A stretch of DNA of 64,000 bases, taken from Alkalitalea saponilacus. Lineage in GTDB: Bacteria; Bacteroidota; Bacteroidia; Bacteroidales; Marinilabiliaceae. The notes beneath the pieces are model-generated. The model was not told the DNA's origin. It was given only the letters and a program-made list of their open reading frames with translations, and ran no database searches. Of the stretch, positions 46,301 to 54,800 are shown piece after piece; the first letter of the stretch is position 1; each line of letters starts with the position of its first letter. The translations under genes were made by a program, and so were the position numbers. The stretch covers positions 78,183 to 142,182 of the forward strand of contig NZ_FUYV01000008.1 in assembly GCF_900168165.1 (NCBI RefSeq), read 5' to 3'.

Positions 46301-46483
46301 GTTATCCTGATGATTGCGCATTAATTGCTGCTCTCCTCTTTTAAAACTTTGTTCACCATTGAACAAAGTGTTGTACTTAGAGGTAATGCTATGGTAGTTC
46401 CTGCTTAACCATGTGTTGTTTTGAGTGGAACATGATACAAGCAGAAAAGCAGCAATCGATATGTAAACTATTCTTAAAGTCAT
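43319..46483 (-). CDS. sprE: T9SS/gliding TPR lipoprotein SprE/PorW
   Basis: A 1054-residue lipoprotein from the ATG at 46483 (an earlier start at 46528 would hide the signal), with signal end LLVSC and Cys18 as lipid site. The N-terminal family signature is NNTWLSRNYHSITSKYNTLF, then a GEQSFKRGEQQL helix. TPR-type helical repeats fill much of residues 60-750, interrupted by an Arg- and Gln-rich unstructured region (about 440-540). The C-terminal quarter holds two copies of one alpha-beta module, starting HFILIVVEEDAD (about 800) and HWVMVVLPPRTN (about 945). SprE/PorW is needed for T9SS function and PorW stability in Porphyromonas. Placement next to porX is notable. Confidence 0.93.
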   Translation of the reverse strand: MTLRIVYISIAAFLLVSCSTQNNTWLSRNYHSITSKYNTLFNGEQSFKRGEQQLMRNHQDNFTYILSMFPYSGEEKAGAVKGDMDRAISKGHKIIANKSITARPRRRPPRNSPRYHNFYNRREFNRYMDDAFLLVGKAHLYNHEFNDALVMLDYILREFPNQSTRFDALIWMARTRIEMGDLENAAILLDRYDAMGQAPDGLYGEYMATFAEFHIRSGNLREAIPYMKVAADEASGRWNRTRRAYILAQLYKQTGYHDLAANTFRRVIRSSPNYEMELNARINYLMLQGHLDGNHDRARQQLYRQVNQANNREFRDRIYYVLAQSYLSEGDTIMAITNLRLSSGYNFGNQSLKTETYLQLAELYFELPAFIPSYAYYDSTIVSIRDTDPRYRKIHHRHAGLKNLSTHFETITREDSLMRLAQMPEADLEDFILALIEEERQAQLNLSVGARDDQRRTGGDQMFQRDFGSQLSRATDSQGQWYFYNQSTVSLGKMDFERRWGRRGNEDNWRRADKGTVEPLDYGMTPTQPGEPDFGNGALPVEGQRESGPRAQLIELPTKEELMADIPLTEEQKAITKERLANAWFQSGIIFLDHFNDPTRAIEMFRMFLNDFPTHALAEQAWFWAYMAYNQLENETGASQMREGLIRHFPDGQYAEFARNPQYAEAKRQRRQELNELYNDAFNAYINNRFNSSISKSTLIILETEEEELLRKARLLKAAAYARQGNVTNFESELNILTNDFGTTREGKLAERWLAMMADGKLPAIGPVTRQLTATTDEPDTPETPIEEVVPVDRFKFEPSHEHFILIVVEEDADINRLLFNLADYNFSRFLLADYEIESRTLPDSRRLLSIGSFANNREAMDYYYGLRSNPGLLRAENVNAPMLMAGSESNKNTLISTGETTEYRDFFSKNYLGGGGGITMQMAFVDQEPEDAAATGARSFTTSDGTHWVMVVLPPRTNTGRVSGFLTSHALNSFNLRLNTRTINLSGGETVLLVEAFQSASQAEEFTTSLNVNNFWNNQLRASNWVMASVSPENFNIIEQEGTTLEYIKFYKE

Positions 46484-46792
46484 TTTCAATTGAAAGACGT
46501 TCGTAATGATAAAACATGCTTTTGACAAAATTATTTTATTCTAACACAAAAAATGCCAAAAGGAACAAAAACATTTTTATATTTTTACAAGAGGTTGGAA
46601 ATTCCGAATGGTTCAAAGCCGAAGATGCAAACAAATTAATTATAAAAGATTATCATGGATTTCACAATAATACAAAGTTATGTGATAATAAATTTTTTTA
46701 GTTCTTTTTGCTTTTGTTTTTTTGTGCTTTGAGGTTCAGATTAAATTTGAAGACTTAACAAAGGTAGTTGCTTATAATAACGATAAAATGTG
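46484..46792. other. Divergent intergenic region, sprE/NtrC-like regulator
   Basis: About 309 bp, strongly AT-rich, with no supported ORF or RNA. It must carry both start regions; no complete -33/-7 pair and no -24/-12 (GG/GC) sigma-54 promoter was recognised. Confidence 0.5.
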
Positions 46793-48130
46793 ATGAAGGT
46801 TTTTGTTGTAGAAGACGATCCGTTGTTCAGAAAAATAATTGAACATACTTTGAAATCCAATGAGGATGTTGAAGTGGTATTGTTCTCCAACGGGTCTGAT
46901 TTCTTACGACAAATGGTCGATCTTCCTGATGTTGTAACTTTGGATCTCGGGCTACCTGATTTTTCGGGGGAAGATGTTTTTAATCAGATAGTCAGATTTA
47001 ATCCAAACATCCGGGTTATTATTATCTCCGGAAAGGACGATATACGTACAGCTGTAGAACTGCTTAAACAAGGTGCTTACGATTATATCACCAAGGATGA
47101 AAGTACCCGGGAACGATTACAGAAGGCTATAGATAATATTTTTAGACAGTTAAATTTACAAAAGGAGTTATCCTTTTTTAAAAATCAGGTGGCACAAAAA
47201 TATGATTATCAACATGCAATCATTGGTGAAAGCAAGGCCATAAAGGAGGTGTCCGCTTTGGTTGATAAAGCTTTGAAAATCCCTAACATAAATGTGAGCA
47301 TCCGTGGAGAAGCCGGAACAGGGAAGGAATTAATGGCTAAGATCATCCATTATAACTCAAACAGAAGGGAAAGAGCGTTTGTGTCCCTTAATTTAACAAC
47401 ACTGCCCCCTGAAATGATTGAGGGAGAGCTTTTTGGTTTTGAACAAACCGGGATTAATGGCAATGTTGTTATGCGCCAGGGAAAAATAGAGGAAGCCAAT
47501 GAAGGAACCATTTATCTGGAAGAGATTCAGGAAATGGGGGAGGAGGTTCAACTGAGGCTTTTAAATCTGTTGCAACATGGATTTATGCAAAGGGTGGGAG
47601 GTTCAAAGAAAATTCATGTAAATGTGAGGGTTATCTCAGCTTCATGTGTTGATTTGTCTGAAATGGTTAGAGAGCAAACCTTTCGTGAGGATTTGTATTT
47701 CAGGCTTATGGGGTTGCCAGTGGTGTTACCTTCATTGAAGGAAAGGCAAAAGGATATTCTGTTGCTTGCTGATTATTTTCTAAAACAATTTTGTCATCAA
47801 AATGGGATTTCTGAGCGAGAAATAGCATCAAAAGCAAGACGAAAGCTACTCAGTTATTCATTCCCGGGAAATGTGCGTGAACTAAAAGCCATCATAGAAC
47901 TTGCTGCAGTATTGTCAAATAACGGAAAGATAGAAGAAGAGGATATCGTTTTTAATTCAGTTAATGAGGTGCCTGATATATTAACCGAGGAGATGACTTT
48001 GAGGCAGTATAATGAAAAAATCATCAGATACTATCTGGATAAGTATGGAAATGTTATGAAAGTGGCTGAAAAGCTGGATATTGGGAAATCTACAATATAC
48101 AATTTGCTAAAAGATAAGGAGTTGAGATAA
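46793..48130 (+). CDS. NtrC-like response regulator lacking the GAFTGA motif
   Basis: A 445-residue regulator from the ATG at 46793. The REC domain (1-120) has VVEDDP, phospho-acceptor Asp51 (VVTLDLGLPD) and the late Lys in YITKDES. The AAA+ domain (about 145-370) has Walker A GEAGTGKE, a Walker B-like GTIYLEEIQEMGEEVQL with Glu in place of the usual first Asp, and the Arg-finger region FREDLYFRL. The loop that should read GAFTGA, and that contacts sigma-54, reads TGINGN (in FGFEQTGINGNV). The C-terminal Fis-like HTH is YLDKYGNVMKVAEKLDIGKS. It could act without sigma-54. It is divergent from sprE. Confidence 0.9.
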   Translation: MKVFVVEDDPLFRKIIEHTLKSNEDVEVVLFSNGSDFLRQMVDLPDVVTLDLGLPDFSGEDVFNQIVRFNPNIRVIIISGKDDIRTAVELLKQGAYDYITKDESTRERLQKAIDNIFRQLNLQKELSFFKNQVAQKYDYQHAIIGESKAIKEVSALVDKALKIPNINVSIRGEAGTGKELMAKIIHYNSNRRERAFVSLNLTTLPPEMIEGELFGFEQTGINGNVVMRQGKIEEANEGTIYLEEIQEMGEEVQLRLLNLLQHGFMQRVGGSKKIHVNVRVISASCVDLSEMVREQTFREDLYFRLMGLPVVLPSLKERQKDILLLADYFLKQFCHQNGISEREIASKARRKLLSYSFPGNVRELKAIIELAAVLSNNGKIEEEDIVFNSVNEVPDILTEEMTLRQYNEKIIRYYLDKYGNVMKVAEKLDIGKSTIYNLLKDKELR

Positions 48131-48137
48131 ACTAATT

Positions 48138-48156
48138 AACCACAAAGAGCACAAAG
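48138..48156. repeat. Dispersed AACCACAAAG repeat
   Basis: AACCACAAAGAGCACAAAG, 7 bp after the NtrC-like gene. It is related to the terminator arm at 9334 and to the 20-nt repeats at 3423 and 63307. A degraded inverse partner, ATTTGTGGCGTG, lies near 48280. Confidence 0.55.
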
Positions 48157-48315
48157 TAATCGTAAACAACTTAACCTGCATTATTCACAAATTATCTCAT
48201 AACGTCAATTCATGAATAAAGCAGGTAAAAAATTGGTAACTTAAATAGGTTTTTCTGTGCCTATAGAAACTCTTAGTGATATTTGTGGCGTGAAAAACAT
48301 CAGTATTTTAAAGAG

Positions 48316-48693
48316 CTAGTTAATAAGTTCTTTGTACTGCGCCGCTGTAATGAGTGTTTCGATTTCAGATTTATCCCGAATTTCGATTTTAACCATCCAC
48401 CCGCCATCGTAGGGTTCTTTGTTAACCAGATCAGGCTGGGACTCGAGGTTTTCATTTACTTCAATGATTTTACCGGATAATGGCATGTAAAGATCTGAAA
48501 CAGTTTTTACGGCTTCAATTGTACCAAATACCTCTTCTTTGTCGAGGTCTTCGTCTTCAGTTTCAATTTCCACAAATACAATATCGCCCAACTCTCCCTG
48601 TGCAAATTCAGTGATGCCAACGGTAGCTATATTGCCTTCAATGCGCACCCATTCATGGTCTTTGGTGTACTTTAAGCTTTCAGGTAAATTCAT
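48316..48693 (-). CDS. gcvH: Glycine cleavage system H protein
   Basis: Lipoyl carrier of the glycine cleavage complex (125 residues), moving the aminomethyl group from P to T protein. The lipoylated Lys63 lies in FGTIEAVKTVSDLYMPLSGK, which matches the family (ESVKxVSD). The N-terminal YTKDHEWVRIEGNIATVGIT and the acidic loop before the lipoyl hairpin are typical. No other gcv genes are in the window, so the complex is encoded elsewhere. Confidence 0.97.
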   Translation of the reverse strand: MNLPESLKYTKDHEWVRIEGNIATVGITEFAQGELGDIVFVEIETEDEDLDKEEVFGTIEAVKTVSDLYMPLSGKIIEVNENLESQPDLVNKEPYDGGWMVKIEIRDKSEIETLITAAQYKELIN

Positions 48694-48991
48694 GATGCTT
48701 TTTTTATAAAAGGTTATGCATCAAAATTAGCGAAATTTTTATAAGAATGCATTGGTGTTGACTAAAAACTGTGAAAAATCATAATATTAATTAACGTTGA
48801 TTGATGTCCGGGTCAAAGAAGGTTCGTTAAATTAGTGAATCTTCTTATAGTAGAATAATAGCTCCGAAATTTATGGAAAATGCTCTACATTCTTTTTGTA
48901 TGTTAATCTTTAAATAAATGATGTTCCCCTTTCTATAAAATGATTAAATTAGACAAATGATTAGTAATTGATTTTTATAAAAAGGAAATAT

Positions 48992-49753
48992 ATGCTTTTA
49001 GATTCAGTTCTTGGAATAATACCTGCACGTTACGCATCCACACGTTTTCCCGGAAAGCCATTAGTTGATATAGGTGGCAAACCAATGATTCAACGTGTTT
49101 ATGAACAGGCTGCAAAAATTCTAAAACATGTATATGTTGCTACTGACGATGAGCGGATTTTTGATGCCGTACTAAGTTTTAATGGCAAGGTTGTGATGAC
49201 CTCTCCTGAGCATCAAAGCGGAACGGACAGATGCACGGAAGCTTTAAGCCTGGTTGAATCGGAAGAGAAAAGAAGTTATGATGTGGTTATCAACATTCAG
49301 GGAGATGAACCTTTTATTGAGCCTGAAATATTAGAAACTTTAACCGGTTGTTTTATGAGTTCAATGACAGAGATCGCGACACTGGTGAAACCTTTGAAAG
49401 AAGCCGAAGACCTGTTTGATTCAAACAAACCGAAAGTTGTTATCAATCCAAAGTACGAAGCGATTTATTTCTCCCGTTCCCCAATCCCATATTTGCGCCA
49501 ATATCCCCAGAAGGAATGGCACTTAAAGCACCCTTATTTTTTACACATCGGTTTATATGGATATCGCAGCGATATTTTAAGAGAGATAACAAGTTTAAAA
49601 CCTTCGTCCCTTGAACTTGCCGAGTCTCTTGAGCAACTGAGATGGCTGGAAAACGGGTATAAAATCAGTGTGCGAACCGTAAATCACGAAACCATCGGAA
49701 TAGATACTCCTGAAGACTTGGAGAGAGTAAAAAAATCCGGATTAATCTCTTGA
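48992..49753 (+). CDS. kdsB: 3-deoxy-manno-octulosonate cytidylyltransferase
   Basis: Makes CMP-Kdo, the activated Kdo for lipid A inner core. It has 253 residues from the ATG at 48992, with AGGA just upstream; an earlier TTG at 48968 is rejected. Motifs: GIIPARYASTRFPGKPLVDI at the start, VYVATDDERIFDAV, TSPEHQSGTDRCTEAL, VINIQGDEPFIEPE, YFSRSPIPYLR and the ending GIDTPEDLERVKK. The presence of Kdo activation supports a Gram-negative outer membrane. It lies 7 bp before glgB, so the two are probably co-transcribed although in different pathways. Confidence 0.97.
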   Translation: MLLDSVLGIIPARYASTRFPGKPLVDIGGKPMIQRVYEQAAKILKHVYVATDDERIFDAVLSFNGKVVMTSPEHQSGTDRCTEALSLVESEEKRSYDVVINIQGDEPFIEPEILETLTGCFMSSMTEIATLVKPLKEAEDLFDSNKPKVVINPKYEAIYFSRSPIPYLRQYPQKEWHLKHPYFLHIGLYGYRSDILREITSLKPSSLELAESLEQLRWLENGYKISVRTVNHETIGIDTPEDLERVKKSGLIS

Positions 49754-49760
49754 ATTTGTT

Positions 49761-51776
49761 ATGGCAAAACGTTTAACCGAAATTGACCCTTGGCTTGCAC
49801 CGTATGAAGGTCATATGATCAGGAGAAGAAGCTTGCTAAACGATACAGTGGATGTTATTGAAAATAGGTATGGAACGCTGAAAAATTTTGCTGATCGACA
49901 TCTGTTTTATGGGTTGCATAAAACAAACGATCAGTGGGTTTTTCGGGAATGGGCACCGAGTGCGTCAGCCATATACTTGGTGGGAGCCTTTTCGGGGTGG
50001 CAGCCACAGCAGGAATTCAAACTTCAGAAATCGTCAGGTGGAAATTGGGAAATTGCATTGCCCGAATCAATATTTAAACACGGCGATTACTATAAATTAT
50101 GGATTGAATGGGATGGTACCGGTGGAATGCGCTTACCGGCTTACGCCACGCGTGTTGTTCAGGATCCTGAAACTCTTTTATTCAGTGCTCAGGTATGGCA
50201 ACCTGAACCTTTCATCTGGACTGATCAGAATTTTAGAGTTGCAGATGAGCCGGTATTAATTTATGAGGCTCACACCGGTATGGCTCAAGAAGAACCGATG
50301 GTAGGTTCATACATAGAATTTGCAGATAAAATACTACCTCGCATAAAAGCAGCCGGTTATAATACTCTTCAACTTATGGCTGTGCAGGAGCATCCATATT
50401 ATGGGAGTTTTGGATACCATGTGTCTAATTTTTTTGCTCCGTCCGGTCGTTTCGGAACACCTGAAGATCTGAAATTTCTGATTAACTCAGCCCATAATCT
50501 AGGTATAAGTGTTATAATGGACATCGTTCACAGCCATTCTGTTAGAAACGAAGAGGAAGGGCTCAGTAGATTTGATGGTTCATACGATCAGTATTTTCAT
50601 AGTGGCGACAGGGGAAATCATCCGGCATGGGATTCACGATGTTTTGATTATGGAAAGGAAGAGGTACAGAGGTTTCTTTTATCAAACTGCAGATATTGGA
50701 TTGAAGAGTTTCATTTTGATGGCTTCAGGTTTGATGGGGTTACCAGTATGTTATATACGCATCATGGGCTGGAAAAGGCTTTCACCAGCTATGACGATTA
50801 TTTTGACGGGAGTTTGGATGATGATGCGGTATTGTATTTAACGTTGGCCAATAAACTTATTCACGAGATTCATCCAAAGGCCATATCTGTAGCTGAGGAG
50901 ATGAGCGGGTTGCCTGGAATTACAGCTGCTCCCAATGATGATGGCCTCGGTTTTGATTATAGGTTATCAATGGGTGTGCCTGATTTCTGGATAAAATTGA
51001 TAAAAGAGAAGGCAGATGAGGAGTGGCAGGTTGGAACTCTTTTTCATGAATTAACCCAACATCGTCCTGAAGAGAAGGTCATCTCCTACGCTGAATCGCA
51101 CGATCAGGCTTTGGTAGGTGATAAAACCATTATTTTCAGGTTGGCAGATAAGGAGATGTATGACCATATGGCCATTGATCATAAAAGTCTTGTCATTGAC
51201 AGAGCCATTGCTTTGCATAAAATGATCAGACTATTGACTCTAAGTACGGCCTATGGCGGGTATCTGAATTTTATGGGAAACGAGTTTGGCCATCCTGAAT
51301 GGATTGACTTCCCGAGGGAAGGAAATAACTGGTCATACCATTATGCACGCAGGCAATGGAGTCTATTTGATAATGAAAAATTGAAATTTCGTTGGCTGGG
51401 AATGTTCGATAAAGCAATGATTGGTCTTGCTCGGAAGCATTCGTTAAATGGAATTCCTGAAATATACCTGAAGATGGATAATGAAACAGATCAGGTATTA
51501 GCCTTTGAGAGAGGGTCTCTTCTTTTTGTTTTTAACTTTAACCCTTCAGTTTCCTATACTGACTATGGGATTCCCGTTTACCCCGGAAAGTTTAGAAATA
51601 TTCTGTCAGCAGATAACCCCGTGTACGGAGGTTTTGACAGGGTTAATGAGAACACCGTTCACTTTTCCCAACCAGTGCCTCTCAACAAAAGTCATCACCA
51701 GGTAAAACTCTATATCCCGGCCAGAACTGCATTTGTTCTTGAACGACAAAAGGTAAGAAGTGTTTATGATGTATAG
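49761..51776 (+). CDS. glgB: 1,4-alpha-glucan branching enzyme (GH13)
   Basis: Forms alpha-1,6 branches in glycogen. It has 671 residues, shorter than E. coli GlgB (about 730) and similar in length to the GH13_8 eukaryotic-type enzymes. The N-terminal CBM48 region (about 40-150) has FREWAPSASAIYLVGAFSGW. In the GH13 barrel, DIVHSHS is region I, FDGFRFDGVTSMLY contains the nucleophile Asp, SVAEEMSG the acid Glu, and SYAESHDQALVGD the third acid. A C-terminal beta domain follows. A strong terminator follows, facing the convergent glycogen operon. Confidence 0.95.
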   Translation: MAKRLTEIDPWLAPYEGHMIRRRSLLNDTVDVIENRYGTLKNFADRHLFYGLHKTNDQWVFREWAPSASAIYLVGAFSGWQPQQEFKLQKSSGGNWEIALPESIFKHGDYYKLWIEWDGTGGMRLPAYATRVVQDPETLLFSAQVWQPEPFIWTDQNFRVADEPVLIYEAHTGMAQEEPMVGSYIEFADKILPRIKAAGYNTLQLMAVQEHPYYGSFGYHVSNFFAPSGRFGTPEDLKFLINSAHNLGISVIMDIVHSHSVRNEEEGLSRFDGSYDQYFHSGDRGNHPAWDSRCFDYGKEEVQRFLLSNCRYWIEEFHFDGFRFDGVTSMLYTHHGLEKAFTSYDDYFDGSLDDDAVLYLTLANKLIHEIHPKAISVAEEMSGLPGITAAPNDDGLGFDYRLSMGVPDFWIKLIKEKADEEWQVGTLFHELTQHRPEEKVISYAESHDQALVGDKTIIFRLADKEMYDHMAIDHKSLVIDRAIALHKMIRLLTLSTAYGGYLNFMGNEFGHPEWIDFPREGNNWSYHYARRQWSLFDNEKLKFRWLGMFDKAMIGLARKHSLNGIPEIYLKMDNETDQVLAFERGSLLFVFNFNPSVSYTDYGIPVYPGKFRNILSADNPVYGGFDRVNENTVHFSQPVPLNKSHHQVKLYIPARTAFVLERQKVRSVYDV

Positions 51777-51781
51777 CCAAA

Positions 51782-51815
51782 AGCCGGTTGCTGCAACGCA
51801 GCAACCGGCTTTTTT
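51782..51815. terminator. Strong bidirectional terminator between glgB and the glycogen operon
   Basis: AGCCGGTTGCTGC (51782-51794) and GCAGCAACCGGCT (51798-51810) form a perfect 13-bp stem with an AAC loop. Six T follow in the plus direction, and four in the minus direction. Confidence 0.95.
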
Positions 51816-51833
51816 CAACAACTATACTTACTT

Positions 51834-54800
51834 TTAAATCCATTTGATTAAAGCGAAATCCTGTTTGTGTGGAAGCACCTCATTGAATGGAAACAATCTT
51901 AATCCAAACTTATACACGCCCGGAAGATTTAGTTTATAATCCAGACTGAAGTGAACAATTGATCCTTCCTTTTTAAGGATTTTAAACGGTTCGATGTGCA
52001 CAATGGAGGGATTGTGTTCATCTTTCGAGGGGTCAGCAATAACTATTTCCAATCCTATATCAACGCCTGCAAGTCTTTTCAGATCAACAACGACATCTAC
52101 CTTGTAGTTGTCTCCGATTCCAAGCTCTTGTTTGGCAATGTCGGGCATGTTGCATGATAATACCTGCACATACTCCCAACCTGCATAAACCCTTCTTTTC
52201 CATGCAGCCAACTCTCTTGCCTGTCGGTGATCGTTCTCGTTCATCTTTTTGATGCGTTCATACATAGGCTCATAGAAACGGGTGCCGTAATCGTTGATCA
52301 TACGGCGGGTAGTAAATTCAGGAGCAATTTTGGCAATGGAGTTTTTTATGTATTTTATCCATCCTGTTGGAATTCCTTTTTCGTTTTTGTCAAAGAAAAG
52401 CGGAATAACCTCATTCTCAAAAATACTGTAGATAGTGGTTGCGTCCAACTCGTCCTGATAGTTGTTGTTATCGAAGGTTTGTTTGTCCGTCAGCGCCCAT
52501 CCTGCGCCTTCCTTGTATCCTTCGTACCACCAGCCATCCAGTACGCTGAAATTCAATACCCCGTTTAATTCAGCTTTTTGTCCGCTGGTTCCGGAAGCCT
52601 CCAGAGGGCGCGTTGGAGTATTAAGCCATACATCTACACCGCTTATCAGTCTTTTTCCAAGATCCATATCGTAGTTTTCCAGGAAAATAATTTTCCCAAC
52701 AAACTCAGGCCTTTTTGAAATATCAACAATGCTCTTGATGAGCCCTTGTCCTGCCCCATCTGCGGGGTGAGCTTTACCTGCAAAGATAAATTGAACGGGT
52801 TTTTCCGGATTGTTTATAATCCTTCGGAGTCTGTCCAAATCCTTAAACAATAAATGTGCTCTTTTGTATGTGGCAAATCTGCGGGCAAACCCAATGGTCA
52901 ACGCATCTTCTCTGATGATATCAAGAACATCAACTATATGAGACGGGTCTTCATGTCGTTCTATCATGCCCGTACCCATTCTCCATCGTATATAATCTAT
53001 CAGTTTTTTCCTAAGTTCTTTTCTTACTTCCCATATATCCTCATCGGGAATCTTGTATATCTCTTCCCATTTAGACTTATCTGATACATCCTCAAGAAAA
53101 TTCTCCCCAAATTTTGACTCGTAGAGTTTTCTGAATGCGGATGCTGTCCAGGTGCCGTAATGAACACCGTTGGTGACATAGTTTATGTGAAGCTCTTCAG
53201 GGAAGTAACCTTTCCATAAATGACGAAACATTTTCTTTGTCACTTCTCCGTGAAGCCAGCTTACACCATTTACTTCGTGCGAAGTTTTGGCTGCCAGTAC
53301 GCTCATGGAGAACATTTCATCAGGATTATTGAATTCACGCCCCATCTCCATAAAATCTTCCCAGGATATATTTAACTTTTCAGGGATGTGGCGCATGTAT
53401 ACTCTGAACATATCCTCGTCAAATTTGTCGTGACCAGCTGGAACAGGTGTGTGAGTTGTGAACAGGGACGATACTTTAACCAGTTCCATTGCCTCAGCAA
53501 AGCTGAACTTTTTCTCCACCAGATCAATCAGCCTTTCTACATTAATTAGCGCTGCATGCCCTTCGTTACAATGGTACAGATCAATCTTCTCATCTATCTC
53601 TTCCAGTAGGCGAATTCCCCCAATACCCAGGAGAATCTCCTGTTTTAGACGATTTTCCCAATCACCACCATATAGCATATGAGTAATTTCTCTGTCCTGC
53701 ATATTATTGGCCGGAATGTCGGTATCCATGAGGTAGAGAGGGATTCTTCCTATTTGCGCTTTCCAAACGGCGGCTACAACTTCACGCCCCGGCATGTCAA
53801 CTTTAATATGTACTTGTTCACCGTTTGGATAGCGTACCTCTTCGATGGGAAGATTTGAGAACTCCTGTATATCATAATTGGCTACTTGTTCTCCATTCAT
53901 GGTGAGTGATTGCTTGAAATAGCCAAAGCGATATAAAAGCCCAATGGCTTTTATATTTATGCCTTTATCACTGGCCTCTTTAAGATAATCACCCGCAAGA
54001 ATACCAAGCCCGCCACTGTATATCTTCAATACATCATTGAGCCCATATTCCATGCTGAAGTATGCAATGGATGCACCATCGCGCATGGGTTTATCCATGT
54101 AAGTTCTAAACAGGTGGTATACAGCATCGAGCTTGTCTGTAAAATGCTGATCATCGGCCAACTCTGTGAGTCTTTTAAAGGATACTTTTTCCAGAAGCAG
54201 TACAGGATTCTTTCTTACATCTTCCCATAAGTCTTCATCAATCATTTCAAAAAGTTCCACAGCCTGATAGTTCCATGTCCACCACATATTTCGTGTCAGT
54301 TCATGAAGAACAGCCAGGCGGTCAGGTAATCTGGATTTAACGATCAGTTTTTTCCATGAGGGGGTGGTGATGGTATCTGGAATTGCTCTCACTTTTGGCT
54401 CATCCTGAACAACAGCAAAGGAATCCTTACGATTGTTTACTTCTTTAAGAGCAATGTCATAGGCCTGAAAATAATGTTTAATAAGATTGTTCCACTCCAG
54501 TTTTCCGGCCAATTTAAAAGAGCTGTCCCTGATGGTTTGATGATCACGATCTGACAATTCTGAAAAAGTGGTAATAACGGATGCAATTTTTGAAATTGCA
54601 TCCTGGTTGTTGGAGTCGGTTCTCTCAATGACTTCTATTCCATTTTTTATTGATTTTGAAAAATCCTTCGCCCAAATTCCAAAGCCAGCCAATGTTGTTG
54701 TAATAGTGGGAATTCCAAAAGCAATGCTTTCCAGAGGAGTATACCCCCATGGTTCGTAGTAGGATGGAAAAACAGTGAGATCCATTCCAATGAGAAGATC

